Assembly: GCF_014645815.1 (NCBI RefSeq) | Contig: NZ_BMML01000003.1 | Location: forward strand, 310,001-374,000 | Direction: 5' to 3' | DNA: 64,000 nucleotides | From: Streptomyces fuscichromogenes | GTDB lineage: Bacteria > Actinomycetota > Actinomycetes > Streptomycetales > Streptomycetaceae | In this document: in pieces, positions 51,142 to 59,506 of the stretch | Layout: every line of letters begins with the position of its first letter | Position numbering within the stretch: position 1 is the first letter of the stretch | The notes under the pieces: generated by a model | Seen by the model: the letters and a program-made list of their open reading frames with translations, nothing else | The model's database searches: none | Told to the model about the DNA's origin: nothing | Position numbers and translations under genes: made by a program

Positions 51142-51690
51142 CTACCCGATGTGGTCGACCGCAGACCGCCAACCGATCACATCGTCGTGTCGGACGTCGC
51201 GCAGGATCGCTCCCTCCAGGCGGGCGCCGGTGATGTCGGTGAGGCCGTACGGTGGTCTGCCGGTGTTGACCCGGCCGAGGCCGGCGTCCGTGAGGTCCGC
51301 ACCGCGCAGATCCGCGCCACGAAGATCGCAGCCGGCGAAGTGCGCTCCTCGCAGCGAGGCCCCGCGCAGGTCTGCACCGCTCAGATCGCAGAACCTGAAC
51401 GAACAGCCGTCCAAGTCGGCGTGACGCAGGTCGGCCGCCACGAACGAGCATCGGGTGAATCGCAGCTGCGAAGTCCTGGCCGAGACCAGGTTCTGGCCGG
51501 TGAAGTCCTCACCGCTCAAGGCTGCGTAGCGCTGAAGTGCGGCGAGTCGTTGTCGTGGGTTCAGGGGCGTGGCCATGAGGGTCAGCGTGCCAGCCAAGCC
51601 GGACTCCGGCTCGCGGATTTTCTGCGGCCGGTCTGTGCCGTGTTCTCGTGCGACCCACTTCGCCACGATGCTCCGCGCGTCCTGCGCCAT
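51142..51690 (-). CDS. Pentapeptide-repeat protein
   Basis: 182 residues. Residues about 60-160 are built from A(D/N)LxX-type pentapeptide repeats (FVAADLRHADLDG, CDLSGADLRGAS, CDLRGADLRGADL), which fold as a right-handed beta helix. Some relatives protect DNA gyrase (MfpA/Qnr), but most are uncharacterised, and nothing here favours gyrase binding. ATG 51690 gives a 35-residue charged lead-in; ATG 51575 just before the repeats is an alternative start. Confidence 0.75.
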   Translation of the reverse strand: MAQDARSIVAKWVAREHGTDRPQKIREPESGLAGTLTLMATPLNPRQRLAALQRYAALSGEDFTGQNLVSARTSQLRFTRCSFVAADLRHADLDGCSFRFCDLSGADLRGASLRGAHFAGCDLRGADLRGADLTDAGLGRVNTGRPPYGLTDITGARLEGAILRDVRHDDVIGWRSAVDHIG

Positions 51691-51957
51691 CCGCGGTCAG
51701 AGGGCGTCGACCGGCTGCCGCAACTCGTCGCCCTGCGCTCCTGCCTTGATTCCGTGCCGGGCCTGCATCACGCACAGGAAGAGGAGAGCCACCTCTCCCT
51801 GCGGCCGTGAACGACGTCGGGAGGCCGTCCGGCTCGTGGTGGGGTGCCGAGTGGTCCGGGAGGGGGACCGATGAGCCCTAGGTGTCCCCGCCGGGCGGGG
51901 CCCACCATGAACACACAACGGGCGTTTTCGGAACGTCGCAGGTGGAGGTGGGGCACG

Positions 51958-52227
51958 GTGATGTACTGGGACGGCGGCGGATGGGCCTGGATGGCCTTCA
52001 TGCCCCTGCTGTGGATCGTGCTGATCGGCCTTGCGGTGTGGGCCGTGATCCGCTTGACGCACGGTTCGTCCGGGGGTGCCGGGGCGCGCGGCGACGGCTG
52101 GGAGGGACGCGAGCGGCGCGAGAACCCGGAGGACATCCTCGACCGGCGCTACGCCTCGGGAGAGATCGACACGGACATGTACACACAGGCCCGAGAACGC
52201 CTCGCCGCACACCGCCCGAGGCAGTAG
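51958..52227 (+). CDS. Small membrane protein with a C-terminal SHOCT domain
   Basis: About 89 residues. One membrane helix (WMAFMPLLWIVLIGLAVWAV) is followed by a Gly-rich linker and a SHOCT domain (DILDRRYASGEIDTDMYTQA) at the C-terminus. SHOCT domains are short oligomerisation modules on many actinomycete proteins. GGAGG at 51944-51948 serves GTG 51958 or ATG 51961. Upstream in-frame starts lack a good ribosome-binding site. Confidence 0.75.
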   Translation: MMYWDGGGWAWMAFMPLLWIVLIGLAVWAVIRLTHGSSGGAGARGDGWEGRERRENPEDILDRRYASGEIDTDMYTQARERLAAHRPRQ

Positions 52228-52333
52228 TGACCGCGCTGCGTCACCGCGATCCAGCACACGACGGCGGCCTTCGGCGAACCAGTGCCTTGGCGAGCGGTCG
52301 GCCCAGCGGTACCCCGTAGCCGCCCGGAAAGGG

Positions 52334-52987
52334 TCACGCGCGTGGTGCCGGGGGCGTCGGGGCACCCGGCGCCGCGGAACCGGCCGGGACCGTTGCGGCG
52401 GAGAAGCTCTCCCGTACCTCGCGGACCGCGTAGTGGACGAGCACGTACCCGGCGGCGGGGTCGGCCCACCAGAAGCCGAAGGCGGCGTTGAGGACCAGGC
52501 CGAGCAGGACCGCGGCGGCCAGCATCCCGTCGACGAGTGTCACCCGGCCCTCGGCGCTGAGAACCGCGTTGTCCAGCGCGGCGCCGGTGCGGGCCTTGCC
52601 CGCGGCCAGAGCGAACATCACGGCGGCGGTGACGGCCGTCCAGACGATGCCCAGGGGTGAGTGGCGCGGGTGGTGACCGGCGGCCAGCACCCAGGTGGAC
52701 TGCACCAGCAGATAGCCGGCCAGAAGCGCGAAGGCGGCCCCGATCAGCTTCAGCGCGCGGCGCTGCCTGGCCTCGCCGGTCCCGGACAGTTCCCAGATGA
52801 CCACCGTCGACGCGCCGATCTCGATCAGGGAGTCCAGACCGAACCCGGCCAGGGCCACGGAACGGGCGTCGACCGCCGCGACGGCGAGCACCGCGATGCC
52901 GACGACATTCCAGGCGAGGGTCGTGTACTCCAGGGCGAAGCCCCGGCGGAGGAGGGAGCTACGGGCGACGTCGTCCACAGTGGTCAC
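52334..52987 (-). CDS. Cation-diffusion-facilitator-like membrane protein
   Basis: 217 residues with about five or six membrane segments. The AGFGLDSLIEIGAS segment is the transmembrane metal-site region of cation efflux proteins, and SAEGRVTLVDGMLAA is a second, similar half. No C-terminal cytoplasmic domain follows, so it is shorter than typical CDF transporters (about 300 residues). Zn/Fe/Co efflux is possible but unproven. GTG 52987 follows GGGAGA. The frame is open further upstream, but that part belongs to a CBS-like remnant. Confidence 0.75.
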   Translation of the reverse strand: MTTVDDVARSSLLRRGFALEYTTLAWNVVGIAVLAVAAVDARSVALAGFGLDSLIEIGASTVVIWELSGTGEARQRRALKLIGAAFALLAGYLLVQSTWVLAAGHHPRHSPLGIVWTAVTAAVMFALAAGKARTGAALDNAVLSAEGRVTLVDGMLAAAVLLGLVLNAAFGFWWADPAAGYVLVHYAVREVRESFSAATVPAGSAAPGAPTPPAPRA

Positions 52988-53159
52988 CGCCCGAGTCTCC
53001 CAGAGCACCCTGCGACGCCGGGTACACGGTGCGACGGCAGAGGGCCCGGCCCACCGGATCCCGGTGAACCGCTCGGCCGCCGCCGACCTCGTCGCGCTGG
53101 GCGCCCGTCGTCGGCACGGACACCGTGGCCTGCAACTCCGCCTGCTGCACCAGGCGGAC

Positions 53160-53389
53160 TGTCCGGTGGCCGTCGTCCCGCGGACAGCGTGATCCTTGCG
53201 TCCGGTGCACAGGTGAGGACGAGGACGTTGCCGATGGCGACTTGGGGCCGTGACCTCGTCGGCCGGACGGTGCGGCTGTACGCGGCCGGTGACGATACCG
53301 ACGAGCACGCCCTCGCCGTCGACGACGAGGACCGAACCGACGGGCATCGCCTCGGAGACTTCCTACGACACCTCCTCATCAGACGACGT
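53160..53389 (-). pseudogene. Decayed CBS-domain gene fragment
   Basis: The minus-strand frame beginning at 53347 opens with MPVGSVLVVDGEGVLVGIVT, an almost textbook CBS-domain strand-turn-strand, but loses protein character after about 22 residues. Similar-looking CBS pieces (for example TVRLVQQAELQATVSVP near 53160) lie in another frame, and an in-frame TAG sits just upstream of the ATG. I read this as a small CBS-domain gene broken by frameshifts. It follows directly downstream of the nitroreductase gene. The exact borders are uncertain. Confidence 0.4.
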
Positions 53390-54368
53390 CGAGTACCTCG
53401 TTCACCGCACGCCGGGGGCTGGGGTGGCCCTCCGGGCCGTAGCCGAGGCGGATCACCATCTGCACATGGGCCATGGCCGAAGCCGGGTCGCGCGTGATCC
53501 AGCGCAGCTCTGGCCACTCCAGGGTCTGGGACGTCATCGAGGTGACCAGCCCGCCGGCCGTGGCCACGAGCAGGACGCGCTCCAGCGCCTGGCCCGCGCG
53601 CAGCCAGTCCGCCGGACCGTCGTGACCCGTCCCCAGCAGCGCGATGTGCGGGTTCTTCTCGAACACCGCCCAGCCGCGTCCGGGCACCGGCCGCCCTGCG
53701 GTGAAGTCACGCACCGGGGTCGCCGGACCGTACCGGCCGGGACCGAGCGCCTCGGCGGGTATACCGTCCGACGCTCCGGCGGATTCCGTCGGCCCGGTCC
53801 GGACCCAGCGGGCGGTCTCGGCGCGCAGGCCGGGATCGAGTGCCTCGCGGCCCTCGGCGTCCTGCACCAGCTCCAGCAGCTCCTGTACATGCCAGGCGCC
53901 GGGGAAGGCCAGCTGCGCGCCCTCGGCACGTGCGGCTTCGGACAGCCGGTCCTGGAGGTCGGCCGACAGGGGCCGCTCGCTGAAGGGACGGCGGCTGGAG
54001 TGGCGCAGGGGGATCGCCGGACAGCAGGCGGCGAGGGCCTGATCAGGTGGTTCGGTGCCGTTCAGGGCCACTTCGGCGAGAAGCGTCGGCTCCGCGGGGT
54101 CCGGCAGCAGTCGTACGACCGGGGACCGTCCGGCCGCGGCGGCGGCCACGCGCAGGTTGAACAGGGCGGCACCGCAGCCCACGTGCAGACCGCGGGCGTC
54201 CGGGTCGGTGCGCGGCAGCGCACGCGACAGGTCGGCGTACAGGCGCAGAACCCCCTGCGCGGCGAGGTGACGGAAGCTCCAGGGCTGCGCGTTGTGCAGC
54301 GACGGCGCCGCCGTGGCGTCGGCCACGAGGCTGGCGAGCGTGTGCGCGTCCACGTCGTGAGTGGTCAC
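53379..54368 (-). CDS. Nitroreductase-family protein, Acg-like
   Basis: 329 residues resembling the Acg (Rv2032)-type nitroreductase-fold proteins of actinobacteria: APSLHNAQPWSF near the N-terminus, RHSSRRPFSERPL in the middle and a late VTSMTSQTLEWPELR. Acg proteins bind FMN in a closed pocket and are linked in mycobacteria to hypoxia and stress regulons, with no proven nitroreductase activity. A CBS fragment next door fits, since CBS and universal-stress genes often accompany Acg in Streptomyces. GTG 54368 follows AAGGGAG. Confidence 0.82.
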   Translation of the reverse strand: MTTHDVDAHTLASLVADATAAPSLHNAQPWSFRHLAAQGVLRLYADLSRALPRTDPDARGLHVGCGAALFNLRVAAAAAGRSPVVRLLPDPAEPTLLAEVALNGTEPPDQALAACCPAIPLRHSSRRPFSERPLSADLQDRLSEAARAEGAQLAFPGAWHVQELLELVQDAEGREALDPGLRAETARWVRTGPTESAGASDGIPAEALGPGRYGPATPVRDFTAGRPVPGRGWAVFEKNPHIALLGTGHDGPADWLRAGQALERVLLVATAGGLVTSMTSQTLEWPELRWITRDPASAMAHVQMVIRLGYGPEGHPSPRRAVNEVLDVV

Positions 54369-54774
54369 GGTGACTCCCTTCGCCGGGCCCCGCTTCCAGC
54401 GTGGACGATCACACCGGGGCGCGGCATGGGCCGCATGGACCCAGGGAGGGACCGAGTGGGCCCACGGCGGTGGCTGTGCACGCGACTGCCGACGGGACGA
54501 CGAGCACCGGGGCGCGTTCCGGGATCCCGTTCGTCGGTGGTGCCCCGCCGCTGAGGCGTAGCCCACAGGCAATTCCGTGGCAGGCGGGGGTACTCGAAAC
54601 GGCGGGAGGAAGAAGTGGACAGTTGCCATTTGACAACTATGGCCGTGAGGCAAGAAAGTGGCGGAGTCGCATGCACGGGGAAGGATCTGCCATGTTCCGG
54701 TGGGCGGAGGTCGCGCTGTGCGCCGGCCGTCCGGGCCCCGGAGTGCCGGGGTGAGCGGTCGCGGGGCGCCGGGT
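54369..54774. other. Intergenic region between nitroreductase and MarR genes
   Basis: About 400 bases without a supportable gene. It contains the TTGTCA-type dyad at 54622-54637, some 250 bases upstream of the nitroreductase start. Confidence 0.4.
54621..54638. promoter_or_regulatory. TTGTCAnnTGRCAA dyad, copy 1 (MarR-type operator candidate)
   Basis: On the minus strand the text AGTTGTCAAATGGCAACT is a near-perfect inverted repeat. Its 14-base core matches the dyad at 56638-56651 at 12 of 14 positions. It lies between the MarR gene and the nitroreductase gene. TTGnnnnnnnnCAA spacing is typical of MarR binding sites. Confidence 0.4.
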
Positions 54775-55260
54775 TCAGGCCGTCCTGTCCCCGGCGTGCG
54801 ACGTGTTCTCGAGTATCTGCAGCGCCGCCGTGTCGCAGAACGCCTCCAGCCCCTCCAGGAGCGCGGTCCGCTTGGCGGCGGGCATCAGCTCCAGCACCGC
54901 CTGCAGTTCCTGCTCCCGCCGTGCGCGCAGGTCGTCGAGGAAGGCGCGGCCGCGGCTGCTGAGGTGCAGCCGTACCTCGCGCCGGTCGGTGGGGCTGACC
55001 ACCCGCTCGACGAAACCGGCGGCCCCCAGCCGGTCGCAGAGGCGGCTGGTGGACGGTGGCGTGGAGGCGAGGGAGTCGGCGAGGGTCCGCAGATTGATGC
55101 CGTCCTGGTGTTCGAGCATCAGGAGTACGCGCAGCTGCGACGGAGAGGCCGGCGCGGTCGAGGCGCGGCCCCACAGGACTTCCAGCAACTCCATGGCGGT
55201 CAAGGTCGCGCGTGCGACCTGGACGGGCTCGGGGCGGGGGCGGAAGTCGGTCACCGTCAC
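54775..55260 (-). CDS. MarR-family transcriptional regulator
   Basis: 161 residues with the MarR winged helix: LRVLLMLEHQDGINLRTLADS, the recognition helix STPPSTSRLCDRLGAAGF, and the wing VSPTDRREVRLHLSSRG. It is clearly related to the MarR protein at 61314-61811, which shares the SRLCDRL recognition helix. The two flank the stress-signalling genes and both point left. GTG 55260 is the start. Its start region faces the divergent PP2C-like gene with about 150 bases between. Confidence 0.88.
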   Translation of the reverse strand: MTVTDFRPRPEPVQVARATLTAMELLEVLWGRASTAPASPSQLRVLLMLEHQDGINLRTLADSLASTPPSTSRLCDRLGAAGFVERVVSPTDRREVRLHLSSRGRAFLDDLRARREQELQAVLELMPAAKRTALLEGLEAFCDTAALQILENTSHAGDRTA

Positions 55261-55409
55261 ACTCTCGCAGGCACCTGGGACGCCTGCCAGGGTACTAGGT
55301 GCCGGTAGTGAGAAGAGATGGTTCGCGGCCCGGCGCGACTCGACTCGGACGGCCTCGTCGCCTGACGGGGTCCGTGTGTGTCCGTCGAAGGATTGGTGTA
55401 CTTACGATC

Positions 55410-56570
55410 GTGAACAGATTTGTGACTGCTGAGCGTGCTCTGCGTACGGCGGCTCCACACGAGTTGCTCGACGCCGTGCGGCACGTGCTCGTGGACGCGT
55501 ACGCGGCGCGGTGCGTCGACCTGTTCATGGCCGACTACGGGCTCACCGTGCTGCAGCCGGTGTCGGTGCTGCCGCACACGGCGGAGCCGGTGTCGGTGCA
55601 CAACAGCCCCGCCGGCCGTGCCTTCGGTGCCCAGGAACCGTTCGTGGAGGACGTGCGCGGCGGGGCGGTGCGCGTCCATCTGCCGGTCACGGTACGGGGA
55701 GACCGGCTGGGCGTACTCTCCGTCACCCTGCCCGGCGAGGCGGAGGCACGTGACTGCCTGAAGGAGCTCGCGGACATCGCCGAGGTGCTCGGGCACGAGG
55801 TGGTGGTGGCCGAACGCGACACGGACGTGTACCTCCGGGCGCGACGCAAGGACCGGCTGACGCTGGCCGCCGAGATGCAGTGGCAGCTCCTGCCGGGCCG
55901 CTCCTGCGCCCGGCCCGAGTACGAACTCGGCGCGCAGCTGGAGCCCGCGTACGCCATCCACGGCGACAACTTCGACTGGTCCGCCTCGGCGGACCACCTC
56001 ATGCTCTACGTCACCAACGGCATGGGGGAGGGCATAGAGGCCTCCCTGCTGACGAACCTCGCCATCAACGCCCTGCGCAACGCCCGGCGGGCCGGGATCG
56101 CCCTCGCGGACCAGGCGGCCCTGGGCGACCAGGCGGTGTACGCCCACTACCGGGGGAGCTGCTACCTGTCGGTGCTCATGTTCGACTTCGACCTGGCCAC
56201 CGGCCGGGTGAAGGTCGTGGACGCCGGCTCCCCGCAGCTGCTGCGGCTGCGGGACGGCGTGGTCGAGCGGGTCGCCTTCGAGGCACAGCTCCCGCTGGGC
56301 ATGTTCGAGGAGACCGACTACGTGGCTCAGGACTTCTCGGTCGAGCCCGGCGACCGGCTCGTCTTCGTCAGCGACGGGGTGTACGCGGTCGCCTCGCCGC
56401 GGGGGGAGGCGTACGGGGACGCCGCCCTGGCCCGCGCGATCATGTCCACCCGTCTGCTGCCCGCCGCCGAGGTGCCGCGTGCCGTCCTGCGGGAGCTGAC
56501 CGGTCATCGCGGCCAGTCCGCCCCCAAGGACGACGCCCTGGTGGTCTGTCTGGACTGGCACGGACGCTGA
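55410..56570 (+). CDS. GAF-like plus PP2C/SpoIIE-type protein with altered metal-site residues
   Basis: About 386 residues. The N-terminal about 150 residues look like a GAF-type sensor. The C-terminal part follows SpoIIE/RsbU PP2C phosphatases (AEMQWQLLPGRSCARPEYELG; VSVEPGDRLVFVSDGVY). The first metal motif reads HGDNFDW instead of GGDWYD, and the second NGMGEG instead of DGxGHG, so an aspartate metal ligand is replaced by asparagine. Phosphatase activity may be weak or absent. GTG 55410 lacks a strong ribosome-binding site, so the start is uncertain. It precedes the rsb operon on the same strand. Confidence 0.78.
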   Translation: MNRFVTAERALRTAAPHELLDAVRHVLVDAYAARCVDLFMADYGLTVLQPVSVLPHTAEPVSVHNSPAGRAFGAQEPFVEDVRGGAVRVHLPVTVRGDRLGVLSVTLPGEAEARDCLKELADIAEVLGHEVVVAERDTDVYLRARRKDRLTLAAEMQWQLLPGRSCARPEYELGAQLEPAYAIHGDNFDWSASADHLMLYVTNGMGEGIEASLLTNLAINALRNARRAGIALADQAALGDQAVYAHYRGSCYLSVLMFDFDLATGRVKVVDAGSPQLLRLRDGVVERVAFEAQLPLGMFEETDYVAQDFSVEPGDRLVFVSDGVYAVASPRGEAYGDAALARAIMSTRLLPAAEVPRAVLRELTGHRGQSAPKDDALVVCLDWHGR

Positions 56571-56637
56571 GCCGCCGACGGCGGGCCGTGAATGTGTCGA
56601 TGCTGTGTTGTTTCCGCGGGACGCACGGAGCCAATGC

Positions 56638-56651
56638 TTGTCATGTGACAA
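56638..56651. promoter_or_regulatory. TTGTCATGTGACAA palindrome, copy 2, upstream of rsbR
   Basis: A perfect dyad with 6-bp arms and a 2-base centre, about 57 bases upstream of the rsbR start in an AT-richer stretch. It matches the element at 54621-54638. It probably binds one of the two neighbouring MarR regulators, linking them to expression of the stress operon. Confidence 0.45.
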
Positions 56652-56707
56652 TAATTGATGCTGTTGCGCTGATCGTGGCGCGGCAGCCTGTTCTTGAGAG
56701 GGAGACG

Positions 56708-57601
56708 ATGCACGTGCCGGAGCGGGCAGCGGCCGATTCGGCGGCGCGGGAACTGGCGGCCTTCCTGGAGAGCCGTCGCGAACAGATCGCCCAGCGATGG
56801 GCGGACGCGCCGCTGTTCCGAACCGTCTTCACCGTCTCCAGGGACGAGGCGGTGGAGGCCTGCAAGGCCGTCGTGGACGCCCTCTCGGAGGTGGCGTCGA
56901 GCGGCCGGCTGGAGAGCGTCGGGGCCCCCGGCTTCGGCCCGGTGCGCGAGCAGCTGGGGCACATGGCCGCCTCCCGCTCCCGCAGCGGGTTCACCCCCGG
57001 CCAGATAGCGGACGAGGCCGCCGGCCTGCGGGCGGTGGCCGTCGAACTGCTGCACGGCGAGGCCCAGGGGCCGCCCGAGCGGGAGGCGCCGGACGTCCTG
57101 CTGGCGCTGACCGTCCTGATGGGAACACTCCGTCTGGTGCTCATGGAGACGGCGGTCAGCGCCGGCGAGGAGCTGATCGCACGCCAGCAGCTGCAACTGC
57201 TCGAAGTGGCCACCCCCGTGATCAGCCTGTGGGACGGCATCATCGGAGTGCCGCTGATCGGCACCCTGGACAGTGCCCGCAGCCAGGTGGTGATGGAGTC
57301 ACTGCTCCAGGCGATCGTCGAGCAGCGGGCCCGCTACGCGATCCTCGACATCACGGGCGTCCCCACGGTCGACTCGCTCGTCGCGCAGCACCTGATGAAG
57401 ACGGTCGCCGCCGCCCGCCTGATGGGCGCCGAGTGCATCGTCTCCGGGATCCGTCCCGCGATCGCGCAGACCATCGTGCACCTCGGCATCGACCTGAGTT
57501 CCGTGCTCACCCGCAGCTCGCTGGCCGACGCACTGGCCTACGCGCTCGCCCGGCAGGGCATCGAGGTCTTCCGGCGCGCGGACGGCGCGAGCCCGCGATG
57601 A
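56708..57601 (+). CDS. rsbR: RsbR-type stressosome co-antagonist
   Basis: 297 residues. The N-terminal helical RsbR sensor region (residues about 10-165) is followed by a STAS domain. The STAS part is close to Bacillus RsbR: TPVISLWDGIIGVPLIGTLD, ILDITGVPTVDS and GIRPAIAQTIVHLGIDL. The two phosphorylation positions are Ser223 (threonine in B. subtilis RsbRA) and Thr255. Stressosome RsbR and RsbS form a large complex that releases RsbT on stress. ATG 56708 follows GAGGGAGA. The stop overlaps rsbS (ATGA). Confidence 0.9.
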   Translation: MHVPERAAADSAARELAAFLESRREQIAQRWADAPLFRTVFTVSRDEAVEACKAVVDALSEVASSGRLESVGAPGFGPVREQLGHMAASRSRSGFTPGQIADEAAGLRAVAVELLHGEAQGPPEREAPDVLLALTVLMGTLRLVLMETAVSAGEELIARQQLQLLEVATPVISLWDGIIGVPLIGTLDSARSQVVMESLLQAIVEQRARYAILDITGVPTVDSLVAQHLMKTVAAARLMGAECIVSGIRPAIAQTIVHLGIDLSSVLTRSSLADALAYALARQGIEVFRRADGASPR

Positions 57602-58017
57602 CCCTGCCCCCTCCGGTTCCGGGCAACCCGGTGGCGGTGCCGGTCCTGGCGCTGGGAAACATCCTGCTGGTCACCCTGCAAGGAGACCTGCACGACGGCA
57701 TGGCCGAGCAACTCCAGCAGGACATCACCGACCGGATCGCGCACAGCGCGGCGGACGGCGTGGTCATCGACGTCTCCGGCGTGGACATCGTCGACTCGTT
57801 CCTGGGCCGGGTCATCGCCGAGATCGCCGCCGGCGTCCGGCTGATGGCCGCCCGTACCGTGCTGTGCGGGATGCGACCCGCCGTGGCGATCACCCTGGTC
57901 GAACTGGGCCTCACCCTGCCCGGCCTGGAGACCGCCCTCGACGCCGCGCGCGCTCTCGAACTGATCGCGCGGGACCCGGCCGCGGTCGCCCCGGACACAC
58001 CCGAGGGGGGCACGTGA
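57598..58017 (+). CDS. rsbS: RsbS-type stressosome scaffold (STAS) protein
   Basis: 139 residues, a single STAS domain. The phosphorylatable serine is Ser67 in VDIVDSFLGR, matching Ser59 of B. subtilis RsbS, followed by GMRPAVAITLVELGL. It is the core scaffold with RsbR and the substrate of the RsbT kinase. It overlaps rsbR upstream and rsbT downstream by 4 bases each. The C-terminal about 20 residues are a Pro/Ala-rich tail. Confidence 0.92.
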   Translation: MTLPPPVPGNPVAVPVLALGNILLVTLQGDLHDGMAEQLQQDITDRIAHSAADGVVIDVSGVDIVDSFLGRVIAEIAAGVRLMAARTVLCGMRPAVAITLVELGLTLPGLETALDAARALELIARDPAAVAPDTPEGGT

Positions 58018-58463
58018 CACCTGCCTCCGAACCCGCCACCGTCACGAGCCTGCCGATCGGCTCGGACGCGGACCTCGCATGGGTCCGCCACCAGGTGCGC
58101 CAGTTCGCCGCCGAACTCGGATTCGGGCTCGTGCAGCAGACGAAGATCGTCACCGCCGCCAGCGAGCTGGCCCGGAACACCCTCGTCCACGGCGGCGGCG
58201 GGCAGGCGCAGATCCACCCGCTGCACCACGGTCCGGCGCGTGGGCTCCGGCTGCTCTTCACCGACACCGGTCCCGGTATCCGCGACGTCGAACTGGCCAT
58301 GACCGACGGCTACACCACCGGCGGCGGCCTGGGACTGGGCCTCAGCGGGGCCAAGCGGCTGGTGGACGAGCTCTCCGTCGAGACCGAGCCCGGTCAGGGC
58401 ACGGTCGTCACCGTCGTCGCCTGGGTCACCCGGGCGCCCGCCGTCCGCCCGGGGCTCGGATGA
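58014..58463 (+). CDS. rsbT: RsbT-type serine/threonine kinase (anti-sigma-regulatory ATPase)
   Basis: 149 residues of the GHKL ATPase fold: N-box ASELARNTLVHGGGG, G1 TDTGPGIRD, and G2 GGGLGLGLSGAKRLVDE. In the Bacillus paradigm RsbT phosphorylates RsbR and RsbS, leaves the stressosome and activates an RsbU phosphatase. The phosphatase-type protein at 59503-61311 is a candidate partner. GTG 58014 overlaps the rsbS stop. Confidence 0.92.
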   Translation: MTPASEPATVTSLPIGSDADLAWVRHQVRQFAAELGFGLVQQTKIVTAASELARNTLVHGGGGQAQIHPLHHGPARGLRLLFTDTGPGIRDVELAMTDGYTTGGGLGLGLSGAKRLVDELSVETEPGQGTVVTVVAWVTRAPAVRPGLG

Positions 58464-59506
58464 CACGCGTCTGGGACGTCCCCGTGCACGACTCCACCCG
58501 GGTACGGGACGCCCGGGTGGCGACCGAGGCCGCCGGCGCCCACGCCGGTCTCGACGACCACCGCACGGCGGTCGCCGCCCTGGTCGCCACCGAACTGGCC
58601 ACCAACCTGCTCAAGCACGCCGGCGGCGGCCGCCTGGTGATCCACCTCGTCGATCGCCCGGCACCGGCCACCAGCGGTCCGGCGGTCCAGATCAGTGCCC
58701 TCGACCACGGCCCCGGCATCCCCGACGTCACCGTCGCCCTCCGCGACGGCTACAGCACCAGCGACGCCTCGCTCGGCGCCGGTCTGGGCACCTGCCTGCG
58801 CATCTCCAGCGCGTTCGACCTGTACAGCAGCGCCCGGGGCACCGTCGCGGTGGCCCGGGTCGACCAGGACGCCGGCCGTCCGCACACCGGGGCCGCCGGA
58901 CGAGCCGGAGGGATCAACATCCCGCTCGCCCGTGCCGAGTACTCCGGGGACGCCTGGAGCTGTGTCCGCTCGGGCGCCCTGCTGACCCTGCTGCTCGCCG
59001 ACGGCCTGGGGCACGGCGCCAAGGCCGCCCAGGCGTCCGGCGCCGCCGTCGACGAACTGCCCCGCGTCGGGCATCTGCGGCCCGCGGAGATCCTGCGTCA
59101 TCTGCACACGGCCCTGCGGCCCACCCGCGGGGCGGCGGTGGCTGTGGCCCAACTGGACACGCACCGCGGGGAACTCGCCTTCGCCGGGGTCGGCAACACA
59201 GGAGCCCGCCTGCACGACAACGGCTCCTGGGAACACCTCATCTCGCACCCCGGCATCGTCGGCGCGCAGTTTCCGGCGACCGTACCCGTGCGCAGCCGGC
59301 CCTGGGCGCCGGACAGCCTGCTCGTCCTGCACAGCGACGGACTGCCCAGCCGGTGGGTGCCGCCCACCGACGCCGAACTCCTCGCACACGACCCGGCCGT
59401 GGTCGCGGCGGCCGTCCTCCGGGACGCCAGCAGCGCCGCCACCCCCGTGCGCGACGACACCTGCGTGGCGGTACTGGCCTCCGGACGTCCGGGCGGGCGC
59501 CCGTGA
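58460..59506 (+). CDS. Fusion of GHKL ATPase and RsbX-like PP2C phosphatase
   Basis: 348 residues. The N-terminal about 135 residues are a second RsbT/RsbW-like ATPase domain (ELATNLLKHAGGG; DHGPGIPDV; GAGLGTCLRI). From about residue 155 there is a SpoIIE/RsbX-type phosphatase (LLADGLGHGAKAAQAS; VLHSDGLPSRW; RDDTCVAVL). RsbX dephosphorylates RsbR and RsbS to reset the stressosome, and the fused ATPase could tether it there. This arrangement recurs in Streptomyces stressosome loci. ATG 58460 overlaps rsbT. Confidence 0.88.
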   Translation: MTRVWDVPVHDSTRVRDARVATEAAGAHAGLDDHRTAVAALVATELATNLLKHAGGGRLVIHLVDRPAPATSGPAVQISALDHGPGIPDVTVALRDGYSTSDASLGAGLGTCLRISSAFDLYSSARGTVAVARVDQDAGRPHTGAAGRAGGINIPLARAEYSGDAWSCVRSGALLTLLLADGLGHGAKAAQASGAAVDELPRVGHLRPAEILRHLHTALRPTRGAAVAVAQLDTHRGELAFAGVGNTGARLHDNGSWEHLISHPGIVGAQFPATVPVRSRPWAPDSLLVLHSDGLPSRWVPPTDAELLAHDPAVVAAAVLRDASSAATPVRDDTCVAVLASGRPGGRP

